A stretch of DNA of 64,000 nt from Nitrospira sp. (GTDB taxonomy: Bacteria; Nitrospirota; Nitrospiria; Nitrospirales; Nitrospiraceae): positions 1 through 64,000 of the forward strand of contig JAFEBM010000011.1 in the NCBI GenBank assembly GCA_018242685.1. The letters are read 5' to 3'. The notes below the pieces were generated by a model, which saw only the letters and a program-made list of their open reading frames with translations, was not told where the DNA came from and made no database searches. Shown here piece after piece: positions 9,260 to 16,828 of this stretch. Each line of letters begins with the position of its first letter. Position 1 is the stretch's first letter. The translations under genes and the position numbers were made by a program.

Positions 9260-10000
9260 TCATGAGTGGGAACGAGAAGAGGCCTGAAGATCTTGTCGGC
9301 GTGTCTGGACCGATTTGAGCCACTGTTCAAGCTGAACGATCACTGGGCTTCTCGTTTTCTGCGAAGTTTGGGGCGTGGAACCGCCTATAGAAACAGGTTT
9401 TTCTTCTGCGCGAGGTAGGTTCTTAGACAAACCGTTGGCTTTTTCTTTCGTTGGCAGCGTCGCGTCGTCTAAGATAGATGCCGTGCCCTTTCCGCAAATG
9501 CTGACGAGATCACGGCTTGAAGCTTTCACCGGTTGCTCATCCAATTGTCCTTGCGATTGCGCCGCTCCATGAGTCGTGGGCACGTCAAGCCCGGCACGAA
9601 GAGACAAGGCTTCTTGGTCGCGTGGATGTATGGATAAAATGACATTGCACGACCGGATGGCCGCTTCTTTGGCCCCTTGGGCCCCATAGAGCTTGGCCAA
9701 TATTCGATGCGCACGAAGATTATCGGGACTTGATTTTATGGCTTCTTCGAGAATGGCCTTAGCCTTGACCGGTTGGTTCAGCTGCTCATATGCTCGACCT
9801 AACGCCACCATGGCGGTGATGAAACCTGGATAGATCTTCAACCCATCCTCAAGAACCGCAACGGCCTCGTCCCACATGCCGGCTTTGCCGTACTCTTCTG
9901 CCAGAGGAATAAATACCTTGGACCCCGGCTCTTTAGCAAAGACTAAGGCCAGCCGATCAATTTCAGCGGCATTGCTGATTTTTTTTGAACTGGACGCCAT
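9260..10000 (-). CDS. tetratricopeptide-repeat protein
   Basis: 246 residues. The N-terminal ~125 residues hold about three TPR units, for example the repeat ending in ALGRAYEQLNQPVKAKAILE and the one with AHRILAKLYGAQGAKEAAIR; the C-terminal half is low-complexity and polar with a final basic helix. No signal peptide or membrane segment is visible, so it is probably a cytoplasmic scaffold. It follows coaBC by nine bases and is likely the last gene of that operon. Function unknown. Confidence 0.85.
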   Translation of the reverse strand: MASSSKKISNAAEIDRLALVFAKEPGSKVFIPLAEEYGKAGMWDEAVAVLEDGLKIYPGFITAMVALGRAYEQLNQPVKAKAILEEAIKSSPDNLRAHRILAKLYGAQGAKEAAIRSCNVILSIHPRDQEALSLRAGLDVPTTHGAAQSQGQLDEQPVKASSRDLVSICGKGTASILDDATLPTKEKANGLSKNLPRAEEKPVSIGGSTPQTSQKTRSPVIVQLEQWLKSVQTRRQDLQASSRSHS

Positions 10001-10009
10001 AAGCTCCCG

Positions 10010-11254
10010 TTACTCCACCAAGGACTCGCGTCGAGGTGCGCTCAGACATAGTTCACGCACGGCAGTCAGAATTTTATCGGCCAGACGGCGCTTGGGCATC
10101 AACCCCAAGGCCTTCTGTTCACCCGTGGCCGAAAGAATGACGACCGCATTGTCGTCACTGCCAAACCCACCTCCCGCTTGCGCGACATCGTTGGCAACGA
10201 TAAGATCCAGACCTTTCTCTCTCAACTTGTCTTTCGCATGAGACAGGACCTGTTCGGTTTCCGCCGCGAAACCGACCATAATTTGCGATGTCCGACGCGC
10301 GGACAGCATCGCGAGAATGTCCGGAGTGGATTCAAGCTCGAGAATGAGCTCGGATTTTCCCTGCTTTTTGAGCTTCTGCTCGGCCGGCATTTTGAGACGA
10401 AAGTCTGCGACTGCTGCCGCCATGATCAGAACCGTCGAGGACAGGAAGTGCAGACTCAGCGCATCGCTCATCTCGCTCGCTGTGTTGACTGAAACAGTGG
10501 TGACTCCTGGAGGAGGTGCTAGAGCGGCAGGCCCTGTAACCAAAACAACTTCCGCTCCTCGATCCCGTGCGGCTTCTGCGATTGCATATCCCATCTTTCC
10601 GGAGGACCGGTTGGAAATAAACCGAACAGGATCAATAGGTTCTTGAGTCGGCCCCGCAGAGACCAGCACCCGCTGTCCTTGCCAATCCTGTTGAGGAATC
10701 AGCGCCGCATGTACGGCATCCAAGATCCTTGACTCTGCTGGAAGCCTCCCTTGTGCGACTTGTCCTGATGCCAGCGGACCGACTTCAGGATCAAGCACAA
10801 CGACGCCTCGTCCTCGGAGCACCTGAACATGTTGAACGACCGTGGGATGTGTCCACATGTCTCCGTCCATGGCAGGAGCGACAATCACGGGGCACTGAGC
10901 ATTCAACAGCATCGTACTCAACAGATCATCCGCCAGACCAAGCGCCGCCTTTGCCAGAAAATTCGCCGTAGCTGGCGCCACAATAATTGCCTGGGCTTGT
11001 CCTGGGACGATGAGATGAGCCATCTCTTCATGAGATTCAAAGAGGTCCGTCGCAACCCGCTTTCCGGAAAGGACTTCAAACGTAAGGGGAGTCACAAATT
11101 TTGTGGCAGCCTGAGTCATGACCACCGACACGGCGGCACCTTCACGCGCAAAAGCTCGAAGCAAGCCGACCGCTTTATACGCGGCGATGCTACCGGTTAC
11201 TCCAAGGACAAGACGTTTGCCCCACAAATTTATCGGCGATTGTGTTTCGTCCAA
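10010..11254 (-). CDS. coaBC: bifunctional phosphopantothenoylcysteine decarboxylase / phosphopantothenate-cysteine ligase
   Basis: 414 residues with the flavoprotein CoaC domain first (KRLVLGVTGSIAAYKAVGLL, active-site His region, APATANFLAKAALG) and the CoaB ligase second (VLVSAGPTQEPIDPVRFISN, SSGKMGYAIAEAA). It makes 4'-phosphopantetheine for coenzyme A. Two motif changes are visible in CoaC: the PxMNxxMW motif reads PAMDGDMW, and the ACGD-type flap reads LASGQVAQGR, so its cysteine is serine. The fold is complete, and such variants may be normal for this branch. It follows rpoZ by three bases. Confidence 0.95.
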   Translation of the reverse strand: MDETQSPINLWGKRLVLGVTGSIAAYKAVGLLRAFAREGAAVSVVMTQAATKFVTPLTFEVLSGKRVATDLFESHEEMAHLIVPGQAQAIIVAPATANFLAKAALGLADDLLSTMLLNAQCPVIVAPAMDGDMWTHPTVVQHVQVLRGRGVVVLDPEVGPLASGQVAQGRLPAESRILDAVHAALIPQQDWQGQRVLVSAGPTQEPIDPVRFISNRSSGKMGYAIAEAARDRGAEVVLVTGPAALAPPPGVTTVSVNTASEMSDALSLHFLSSTVLIMAAAVADFRLKMPAEQKLKKQGKSELILELESTPDILAMLSARRTSQIMVGFAAETEQVLSHAKDKLREKGLDLIVANDVAQAGGGFGSDDNAVVILSATGEQKALGLMPKRRLADKILTAVRELCLSAPRRESLVE

Positions 11255-11257
11255 TCC

Positions 11258-11617
11258 TTACTCCTCAGCCGGAGCCGCCGTCGGCTGCACCGTATCATCG
11301 ACGTACACACTGAGCTCTTTCTTAATTTCACGGGCGTCCTCTCCGGTCATCATTGCTATACGCTCGGTTTCTCCCTCTTTTCCTCGTTTCGCTTCCTTCA
11401 TCGCATCGCGGGCCTCCTTGCCGGTCAAATACTTGGCATGACCTCTCAGCACCTCGTCAAGCGCGATGGTTGTTTCCTTGGTGAAACGAGAGGACACGGC
11501 TTGTTTAGCGCCTTGAGTCAAGTGCTTCGCTCTCTGTGAGGCGACGATGACCAGTCGGTGACGCGAATCAAATTCATTGGACGTATATTGCGGCAACAAA
11601 CTCAGCATGTCGATCAT
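11258..11617 (-). CDS. rpoZ: RNA polymerase omega subunit
   Basis: 119 residues from ATG 11617; the longer open frame (to 11704) would overlap gmk deeply and lacks omega-like sequence. The omega signature is clear: DSRHRLVIVASQRAKHLTQGAK. Omega helps assemble and stabilise the beta-prime subunit. The C-terminus has an acidic tail after a basic linker. The gene lies between gmk and coaBC, the classic gmk-rpoZ-coaBC order of many bacteria, and is probably cotranscribed with both. Confidence 0.93.
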   Translation of the reverse strand: MIDMLSLLPQYTSNEFDSRHRLVIVASQRAKHLTQGAKQAVSSRFTKETTIALDEVLRGHAKYLTGKEARDAMKEAKRGKEGETERIAMMTGEDAREIKKELSVYVDDTVQPTAAPAEE

Positions 11618-11636
11618 AATAGGTCTTGCCCCCTTG

Positions 11637-12353
11637 CTATAAAGTGGATGACGGTTCCCTTTCCGGCAATTTTGCATCTTTCTCAAGAATAAAACTTCGC
11701 TCAAGCCAATGCATATCCATCCGCTTGGTCTTCAGACGTTCCGCCACGAAAATGCTTTGCAGCTCATGAAGAGATTGCGTCAGATCATCGTTGCGGACAA
11801 TGTAATAGTATTCCCTGAAACTCCAGACTTCTTCCCTTACTTTTTGCAATCGACGAACAATCTCCTCTTGAGAGTCTGACCCCCGACCTTGGAGCCGAGC
11901 ACGCAGGATGTCCATCGATGGAGGGAGGATGAAGATATAGACGGCATCGCCAAACTTCTTTTTAATCTGGAGCGCACCCTGGACGTCGATTTCCAGCAAG
12001 ACATCGATGCCTTGCTCCATCTTATCCATTAAAGGTTTTCTCGGTGTTCCGTACCAGTTGGAATACACATGTGCGTATTCCAAGAACTCATTTCTCGCAA
12101 CCATATCGTGAAATACGTTCTCGTCGATAAAGAAATACTCACGCCCGTGTTCCTCTCCTGGGCGCGGTTTTCTCGTCGTAAACGACACCGAATGCCACAG
12201 CCCGGAAACCGACGCCACGACCTGTTTACACAAGGTCGTTTTTCCCGCTCCTGAAGGGGCTGAAATGATGTACAGGATGCCCCGACGTTCAGGAACTTGT
12301 CGATTCCCCGTCACACCAGGAGGGCGGTTACTTGTGGTAATCACGGTGTTCAT
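11637..12353 (-). CDS. gmk: guanylate kinase
   Basis: 238 residues. The P-loop SAPSGAGKTT lies at 31-40, the GMP-binding stretch SFTTRKPRPGEEHGREYFFID follows, and the lid and LLEIDVQGALQIKK are conserved. It phosphorylates GMP to GDP. The first ~24 residues and the last ~20 exceed the E. coli enzyme (about 207). Its start overlaps the yicC stop by four bases, so the two are coupled. Confidence 0.96.
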   Translation of the reverse strand: MNTVITTSNRPPGVTGNRQVPERRGILYIISAPSGAGKTTLCKQVVASVSGLWHSVSFTTRKPRPGEEHGREYFFIDENVFHDMVARNEFLEYAHVYSNWYGTPRKPLMDKMEQGIDVLLEIDVQGALQIKKKFGDAVYIFILPPSMDILRARLQGRGSDSQEEIVRRLQKVREEVWSFREYYYIVRNDDLTQSLHELQSIFVAERLKTKRMDMHWLERSFILEKDAKLPEREPSSTL

Positions 12354-13228
12354 TCGACATTCTGTATCTGTTCACGCATACGCTCAAGCTCAGCCTTCAT
12401 TCGCACCACGTTGGTCCTGATCGCCGCGTCGTTGGCTTTTGACCCAACGGTATTGACTTCACGGCCCATCTCCTGAAGAAGGAAGTCCAGCGTCTTCCCC
12501 ACCGGTTCGGTGCCGTGGAGCGCACGCTCAAACTGTACCATATGCGTGTCCAGCCTGACCAATTCTTCTGTAATGTCGCACCGATCGGCATAGAGAGCCA
12601 GCTCCTGATTGAGCCGGGGGAGGTCGGGGATAGAGTCTGCCAACAACTTCTCCACTCGCTGCTTCATACGGTCGAAGGCTTCCTGCGCAATGTGGGGAGC
12701 ACGGGACGATATTGCGCTGCTGCATTCACGCACTTGCTCAAGTCGAGCCAGGATATCCTGCGCAAGCAAGTTCCCCTCTTTTTCCCGCATCTTCGTCATA
12801 TCCGACACCGCGAGTAGTCCCAGTTTCTCCACCACTTTTGTGAGCTTAGGATCGTCGGTCGGCTGCTCAGAAAGTGCGACGGTGTCGCGGAACCCCGCCA
12901 TCAATCCGATGTCGATGGAGCCTTTAAGTTTCAGCGTGCGCTGGAGCGTCTGAAGAGCGCGATGGTACTGTTTCGCCAGTTCAACGTCAAGTTGCACAGC
13001 ACGCGCGTTTCCTCGACTGCCCTGTAGCAATACCGTAAGATCGACCCTCCCACGTCCACAATGTTGTTGGATCGTCTTCTTGAAGCGTTCTTCGAGCCCG
13101 CTCATCCACTTTGGTATGCGAATGGATGTTTCTAAGAAGCGATGGTTGACCGATCTCACTTCAACGCTGACGATCCCGTCTGACCATGTCCCCTGTCGCC
13201 GACCAAATCCTGTCATGCTCTTAATCAT
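12350..13228 (-). CDS. yicC: YicC-family endoribonuclease
   Basis: 292 residues from ATG 13228, where the protein begins MIKSMTGFGRR as the family does; the ORF upstream is out-of-frame overlap with nth. The N-terminal YicC domain (VEVRSVNHRFLETSIRIP) and the C-terminal DUF1732 domain (FLLQEMGREVNTVGSKAND) are both complete. E. coli YicC is an RNase that can degrade small RNA RyhB. The start overlaps the end of nth by eight bases and the gene is followed by gmk, a common pairing. Confidence 0.93.
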   Translation of the reverse strand: MIKSMTGFGRRQGTWSDGIVSVEVRSVNHRFLETSIRIPKWMSGLEERFKKTIQQHCGRGRVDLTVLLQGSRGNARAVQLDVELAKQYHRALQTLQRTLKLKGSIDIGLMAGFRDTVALSEQPTDDPKLTKVVEKLGLLAVSDMTKMREKEGNLLAQDILARLEQVRECSSAISSRAPHIAQEAFDRMKQRVEKLLADSIPDLPRLNQELALYADRCDITEELVRLDTHMVQFERALHGTEPVGKTLDFLLQEMGREVNTVGSKANDAAIRTNVVRMKAELERMREQIQNVE

Positions 13229-13889
13229 TCTGGAGTTTTCCTTCCCACTCGCAAACATCGTAAATCGGGCAAACAGAGCAGCGCGGCTTCCGTGCGAGGC
13301 ACACATACCGGCCATGAAGGAGCAGCCGTTGAGACACGTCCGTCCACTGGGCTTGCGGATACATCGATTGCAAATCGCGCTCGATCTGCTCGGGATCCCT
13401 TGAATGGGTCAGGGCCAGTCGGGTAGCCACCCTTCTCACATGCGTATCAACCACAATGCTCGGTTTTCTAAATACGACCCCAAGGAGCACATTGGCTGTT
13501 TTTCGCCCGACACCAGGTAGCGATGTGAGTTTTTCCATTGTGTCGGGAACTTGGCCCTTGAACTGAGCCGTAATGGCCTGAGCACAGCCGATCAAGTTTT
13601 TCGCCTTGCTCTTATAAAAACCGGTTGATCGGATCAATGCTTCCAGCTTAGTCGGCATCGCCTTTGTCATGGCTTGCGGTGTTGGATATTGTTCGAATAG
13701 GGTCGGCGTCACCTGATTCACACGCTGGTCCGTGCACTGTGCCGATAGAATTGTGGCGACCAGTAGCTCCCACGGAGAACGATGCGTTAATTCCACGCGA
13801 GCCACCGGCATGGCGTGACGGAGGCTCACGGCAATCTGCGCTGGACGGTCGAAGGCTGGCTGAGTCCTCATGCGTTTGGCTTGCTTCAT
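13221..13889 (-). CDS. nth: endonuclease III
   Basis: 222 residues. The helix-hairpin-helix LPGVGRKTA includes the catalytic lysine K130, and the catalytic aspartate is D148 in VVDTHV. The [4Fe-4S] cluster ligands C197, C204, C207 and C213 show the exact C-x6-C-x2-C-x5-C spacing. It is a bifunctional glycosylase/AP-lyase that removes oxidised pyrimidines. It lies between hflX and yicC on the same strand. Confidence 0.97.
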   Translation of the reverse strand: MKQAKRMRTQPAFDRPAQIAVSLRHAMPVARVELTHRSPWELLVATILSAQCTDQRVNQVTPTLFEQYPTPQAMTKAMPTKLEALIRSTGFYKSKAKNLIGCAQAITAQFKGQVPDTMEKLTSLPGVGRKTANVLLGVVFRKPSIVVDTHVRRVATRLALTHSRDPEQIERDLQSMYPQAQWTDVSQRLLLHGRYVCLARKPRCSVCPIYDVCEWEGKLQND

Positions 13890-13910
13890 AGCGGCCCGAT
13901 TGTGCAGAGG

Positions 13911-15605
13911 TTATCGACGAGATGCAAGCACCGGCGCGTCGTCCAACTCCGGAAGGCCAGCTGTCGGCTGTCCGCCGATTGGGAGAGTTCTCACATGCGC
14001 TTCCAGTTGAGCGAGGAGCGGACGAAGTGTGGCGGGCTGGAGCGCCGAAATTCCGATGGCTCCGTAACGTCGGCAGAGTACCTCGATGTGCGATGGAGAT
14101 ATCTGGTCACACTTATTAAACACGAGCAATCTCGGGATTCCATTCAACTGCAACTCATCAAGGATGGCGATGACGGCCGTAATTTGAATATCAATGTCTA
14201 CTGCGCTGCCATCGACAACATGCAGCAGAAGATCAGCCTCTCGGAGTTCTTCGAGCGTTGTCCGAAAGGCGCCGACCAGTTCTGGCGGAAGATCCCGAAT
14301 AAACCCTACCGTGTCGGTAATGATGACTTCGCGATCCTCGGGAAACCGCAGGCGACGGCTCGTCGTGTCCAGGGTTTCGAATAATCTGTTTTGAGCGGAT
14401 ACCTGACTGTTCGTCAGCACGTTCAGCAATGTCGACTTACCGGCGTTCGTATAGCCCACGAGTGAAACGATGGGAAGTCCGTGCCGACTTCGCCTTGACC
14501 GCCGTTGGTCTTGCTGGCGTCCAAACTGTGTCAGTTCCCGTTCTAAATGCGTGATGCGGTCACGCACGCGGCGACGATCAGTTTCCAATTTGGTTTCGCC
14601 CGGGCCGCGAGTGCCGATCCCGCCGCCCAGGCGCGAGAGTTGAGCACCTTTTCCAGACAATCGTGGGAGCAGATACCGTAGCTGTGCTAGTTCCACTTGT
14701 ACTTTGCCTTCACGACTGTGGGCTCGGCGAGCGAAGATGTCCAGGATCAGTTGGGTCCGATCAATAACCTTAATATCGGTCATCTCTGTAATCGCTCGCA
14801 GTTGAGCCGGCGACAAGGTTTGATCAAAGATCACCATGTCGGCTCCCCGATGGAGGGTCTGAATTAAAACATCCTTCATCTTGCCGCTTCCCAAGAGATA
14901 CCGCTGATGCCCATCCGACGTTCGTTGTACGACTCGATCGACCACCGTGACGTCGACGGAGGTCGCCAACTCCGCCAATTCGGCTAAACGCTCCTCCTGC
15001 TCGGATCGACTTTTGACAGAAGCGCTGACGAGTATCGCCGATTCCTTACCGCTCTCCACCGCATAGTGAGCTCGCGCTTGCTGAAGGTCTGCTTCGAGCT
15101 CTTCGATAAACTGGTCGAACCTCATTGTGAGATTGTGGAACGGGACAGCCTTGAGCACGTTGAACAATTGACCGGTCGAATTGGGCGCCAGCAGATGAGC
15201 TACATACAGATTGCCAAGTCGGCCATCCTCGGTGATGGAGAGGAGGCCGATAAGATCAAGGCGCAAAAAGGCGAGGTCGGTGAGCACCTCTTGATTTAAG
15301 GGCTGATCATGCACTTGTGTACGAATGAACCTCAAACCACGGAGCGATCGCGCCCCCGTACGGAATAAGGTCAGCGTAGTTGAAGACAGCGTCAAATCCG
15401 TTCCCACAATCACTTCTTGAACTTGTCCTCGTCTGGTCAACAGCACGCCGATCGGGCGACGGAGTTCAACGGTCAGCTGGGCCATTGCCTTTGCGAGCTC
15501 TGCGGTAATGACTTTATCGGGTGAGACACGACGTCGGTAGAGTCGTTCAACCGACGCGACTTGGCTGGTACGTAATCCTGTGATCTGACCTCGGATGTCA
15601 GGAAT
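13911..15605 (-). CDS. hflX: ribosome-associated GTPase HflX, long form, apparently ATT-initiated
   Basis: HflX splits stalled or stressed 70S ribosomes. The G domain is complete: G1 GYTNAGKST, DTVGFI, and NKCD; before it comes the HflX segment GGGIGTRGPGETKLETDRRR. The first ATG in frame (15485) gives 524 residues, but family-like sequence continues without a stop upstream of it: ITGLRTSQVASVERLYRRR, then VSPDKVITAELAKAMAQL. The only codon at proper distance from a Shine-Dalgarno is ATT at 15605: AAGGAG at 15618-15613 overlaps the tsaD stop and leaves a seven-base spacer. No ATG, GTG or TTG lies between 15605 and 15485 in frame. The call gives 564 residues and leaves the start as an inference. 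Confidence 0.85.
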   Translation of the reverse strand: MPDIRGQITGLRTSQVASVERLYRRRVSPDKVITAELAKAMAQLTVELRRPIGVLLTRRGQVQEVIVGTDLTLSSTTLTLFRTGARSLRGLRFIRTQVHDQPLNQEVLTDLAFLRLDLIGLLSITEDGRLGNLYVAHLLAPNSTGQLFNVLKAVPFHNLTMRFDQFIEELEADLQQARAHYAVESGKESAILVSASVKSRSEQEERLAELAELATSVDVTVVDRVVQRTSDGHQRYLLGSGKMKDVLIQTLHRGADMVIFDQTLSPAQLRAITEMTDIKVIDRTQLILDIFARRAHSREGKVQVELAQLRYLLPRLSGKGAQLSRLGGGIGTRGPGETKLETDRRRVRDRITHLERELTQFGRQQDQRRSRRSRHGLPIVSLVGYTNAGKSTLLNVLTNSQVSAQNRLFETLDTTSRRLRFPEDREVIITDTVGFIRDLPPELVGAFRTTLEELREADLLLHVVDGSAVDIDIQITAVIAILDELQLNGIPRLLVFNKCDQISPSHIEVLCRRYGAIGISALQPATLRPLLAQLEAHVRTLPIGGQPTAGLPELDDAPVLASRR

Positions 15606-15616
15606 TGGCTTTCTCC

Positions 15617-16720
15617 TTATCTGGCAGTGAAACCGACATTTGCTCGGCTTTCTTCATGAATTGCCACGAATCGCTCAGCCGGGCTGATATCGAAATCTGC
15701 ATGTGGTCGTCCTCCGTTCATCAGCAGCTGGCGCCCCGCTGAGGCGATCATGGCGGCGTTGTCGGTGCAATACTCGATAGGCGGCAGCGATAGGCGAATG
15801 CCTTCACGTGCCGCACGGTCGCTCAGTACGGTTCTCAACCGTGAATTAGCTGAAACCCCTCCCACGACAGCAAGCGCAGACAGATTCGACTGTTTGAGGG
15901 CAGCAAAAGCCTTCGTGGCCAAAACCTGCACAATAGCCTCTTGGTAGCCGGCCGCCAAGTCAGCAGTCTGTTGAGGTCGCAGAGGACCACCCATTTCTCG
16001 TAACTTATACAACAATGCCGTCTTGACACCACTGAAGCTGAACTCAAGACTGTTCTTTGCCCGGTGAAATCTGGGGAATCGAAAGACCTGTAAATCACCG
16101 GAACGTGCGATCCGATCAATAGCTGGTCCACCTGGATACCCCAGACCCAGCATCTGGGCCCCCTTGTCGAACGCCTCACCGGCGGCGTCGTCGCGAGTGC
16201 GCCCGAGTAGGATACACCGGCCACCGACTTCGTGGCGATAGAGGTGGGTATGGCCACCCGATACAACCAACACAATGCAGGACAGTGGGAACATCGGGTC
16301 GGTGAGCCAGGCAGAAGCGATGTGCCCATGAAGATGATTGATCCCGATGATCGGAATACTCAAGCCGTAGCTCAAGGCTTTGGCATAATTCACTCCTACC
16401 AAAAGCGCCCCAGCCAATCCTGGTCCCTGGGTGACGGCTATGGCACCGAGAGTCTGTTTCGAGACTTGGGCCGTCGCAACGGCTTCTCGGACCACCATGT
16501 CGATCTTCCCAAGGTGAGCTCGAGCGGCTAACTCTGGAACGACGCCACCAAACTTTTCATGGACGGCCACTTGTGAAAACACGACGTTGGAAAGCACTTT
16601 TCCTTCACAACTGAGTACGGCCGCAGCCGTTTCGTCGCATGAAGACTCAATTCCAAGAACCGGGCTCAGACGCCATCGAGCCTCAGGTTGAAACTCGAAC
16701 CGATTGAGGTAGGGACACAT
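15617..16720 (-). CDS. tsaD: tRNA N6-threonylcarbamoyladenosine synthase subunit TsaD
   Basis: The core begins VLGIESSCDETAAAVLS and contains the metal-binding HLHGHIASAW and the ATPase-fold GGVSANSRLR. With TsaB, TsaE and TsaC it makes t6A37 on ANN-decoding tRNAs; tsaB is in this window at 27021-27812. Start is unclear. ATG 16720 gives 367 residues with ~18 unconserved at the front; CTG 16669 gives 350, nearer the usual ~340. A TTG at 16756 lies in the clpC terminator and is rejected. The stop codon overlaps the Shine-Dalgarno of hflX. Confidence 0.94.
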   Translation of the reverse strand: MCPYLNRFEFQPEARWRLSPVLGIESSCDETAAAVLSCEGKVLSNVVFSQVAVHEKFGGVVPELAARAHLGKIDMVVREAVATAQVSKQTLGAIAVTQGPGLAGALLVGVNYAKALSYGLSIPIIGINHLHGHIASAWLTDPMFPLSCIVLVVSGGHTHLYRHEVGGRCILLGRTRDDAAGEAFDKGAQMLGLGYPGGPAIDRIARSGDLQVFRFPRFHRAKNSLEFSFSGVKTALLYKLREMGGPLRPQQTADLAAGYQEAIVQVLATKAFAALKQSNLSALAVVGGVSANSRLRTVLSDRAAREGIRLSLPPIEYCTDNAAMIASAGRQLLMNGGRPHADFDISPAERFVAIHEESRANVGFTAR

Positions 16721-16751
16721 CTCGTTACGAAGCAACCAGATGACATTGAAT

Positions 16752-16789
16752 AACAAAACGGCCTCTGCAGCAATCAGCCACAGAGGCCG
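16752..16789 (-). terminator. Rho-independent terminator after clpC
   Basis: A perfect 9-bp stem (CGGCCTCTG at 16759-16767 with CAGAGGCCG at 16781-16789) closes a 13-base loop. On the minus strand it is followed by TTTTGTT. It sits 40 bases after the clpC stop and just ahead of tsaD, so tsaD and the genes below it need read-through or their own promoter. Confidence 0.85.
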
Positions 16790-16828
16790 CCAAGATTTGC
16801 ATGAAGATTCTAACGATCACAAAAAGCA

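Noticed and set aside
11618..11704. Longer rpoZ reading frame
   Set aside because: It overlaps gmk and the omega homology begins at ATG 11617.
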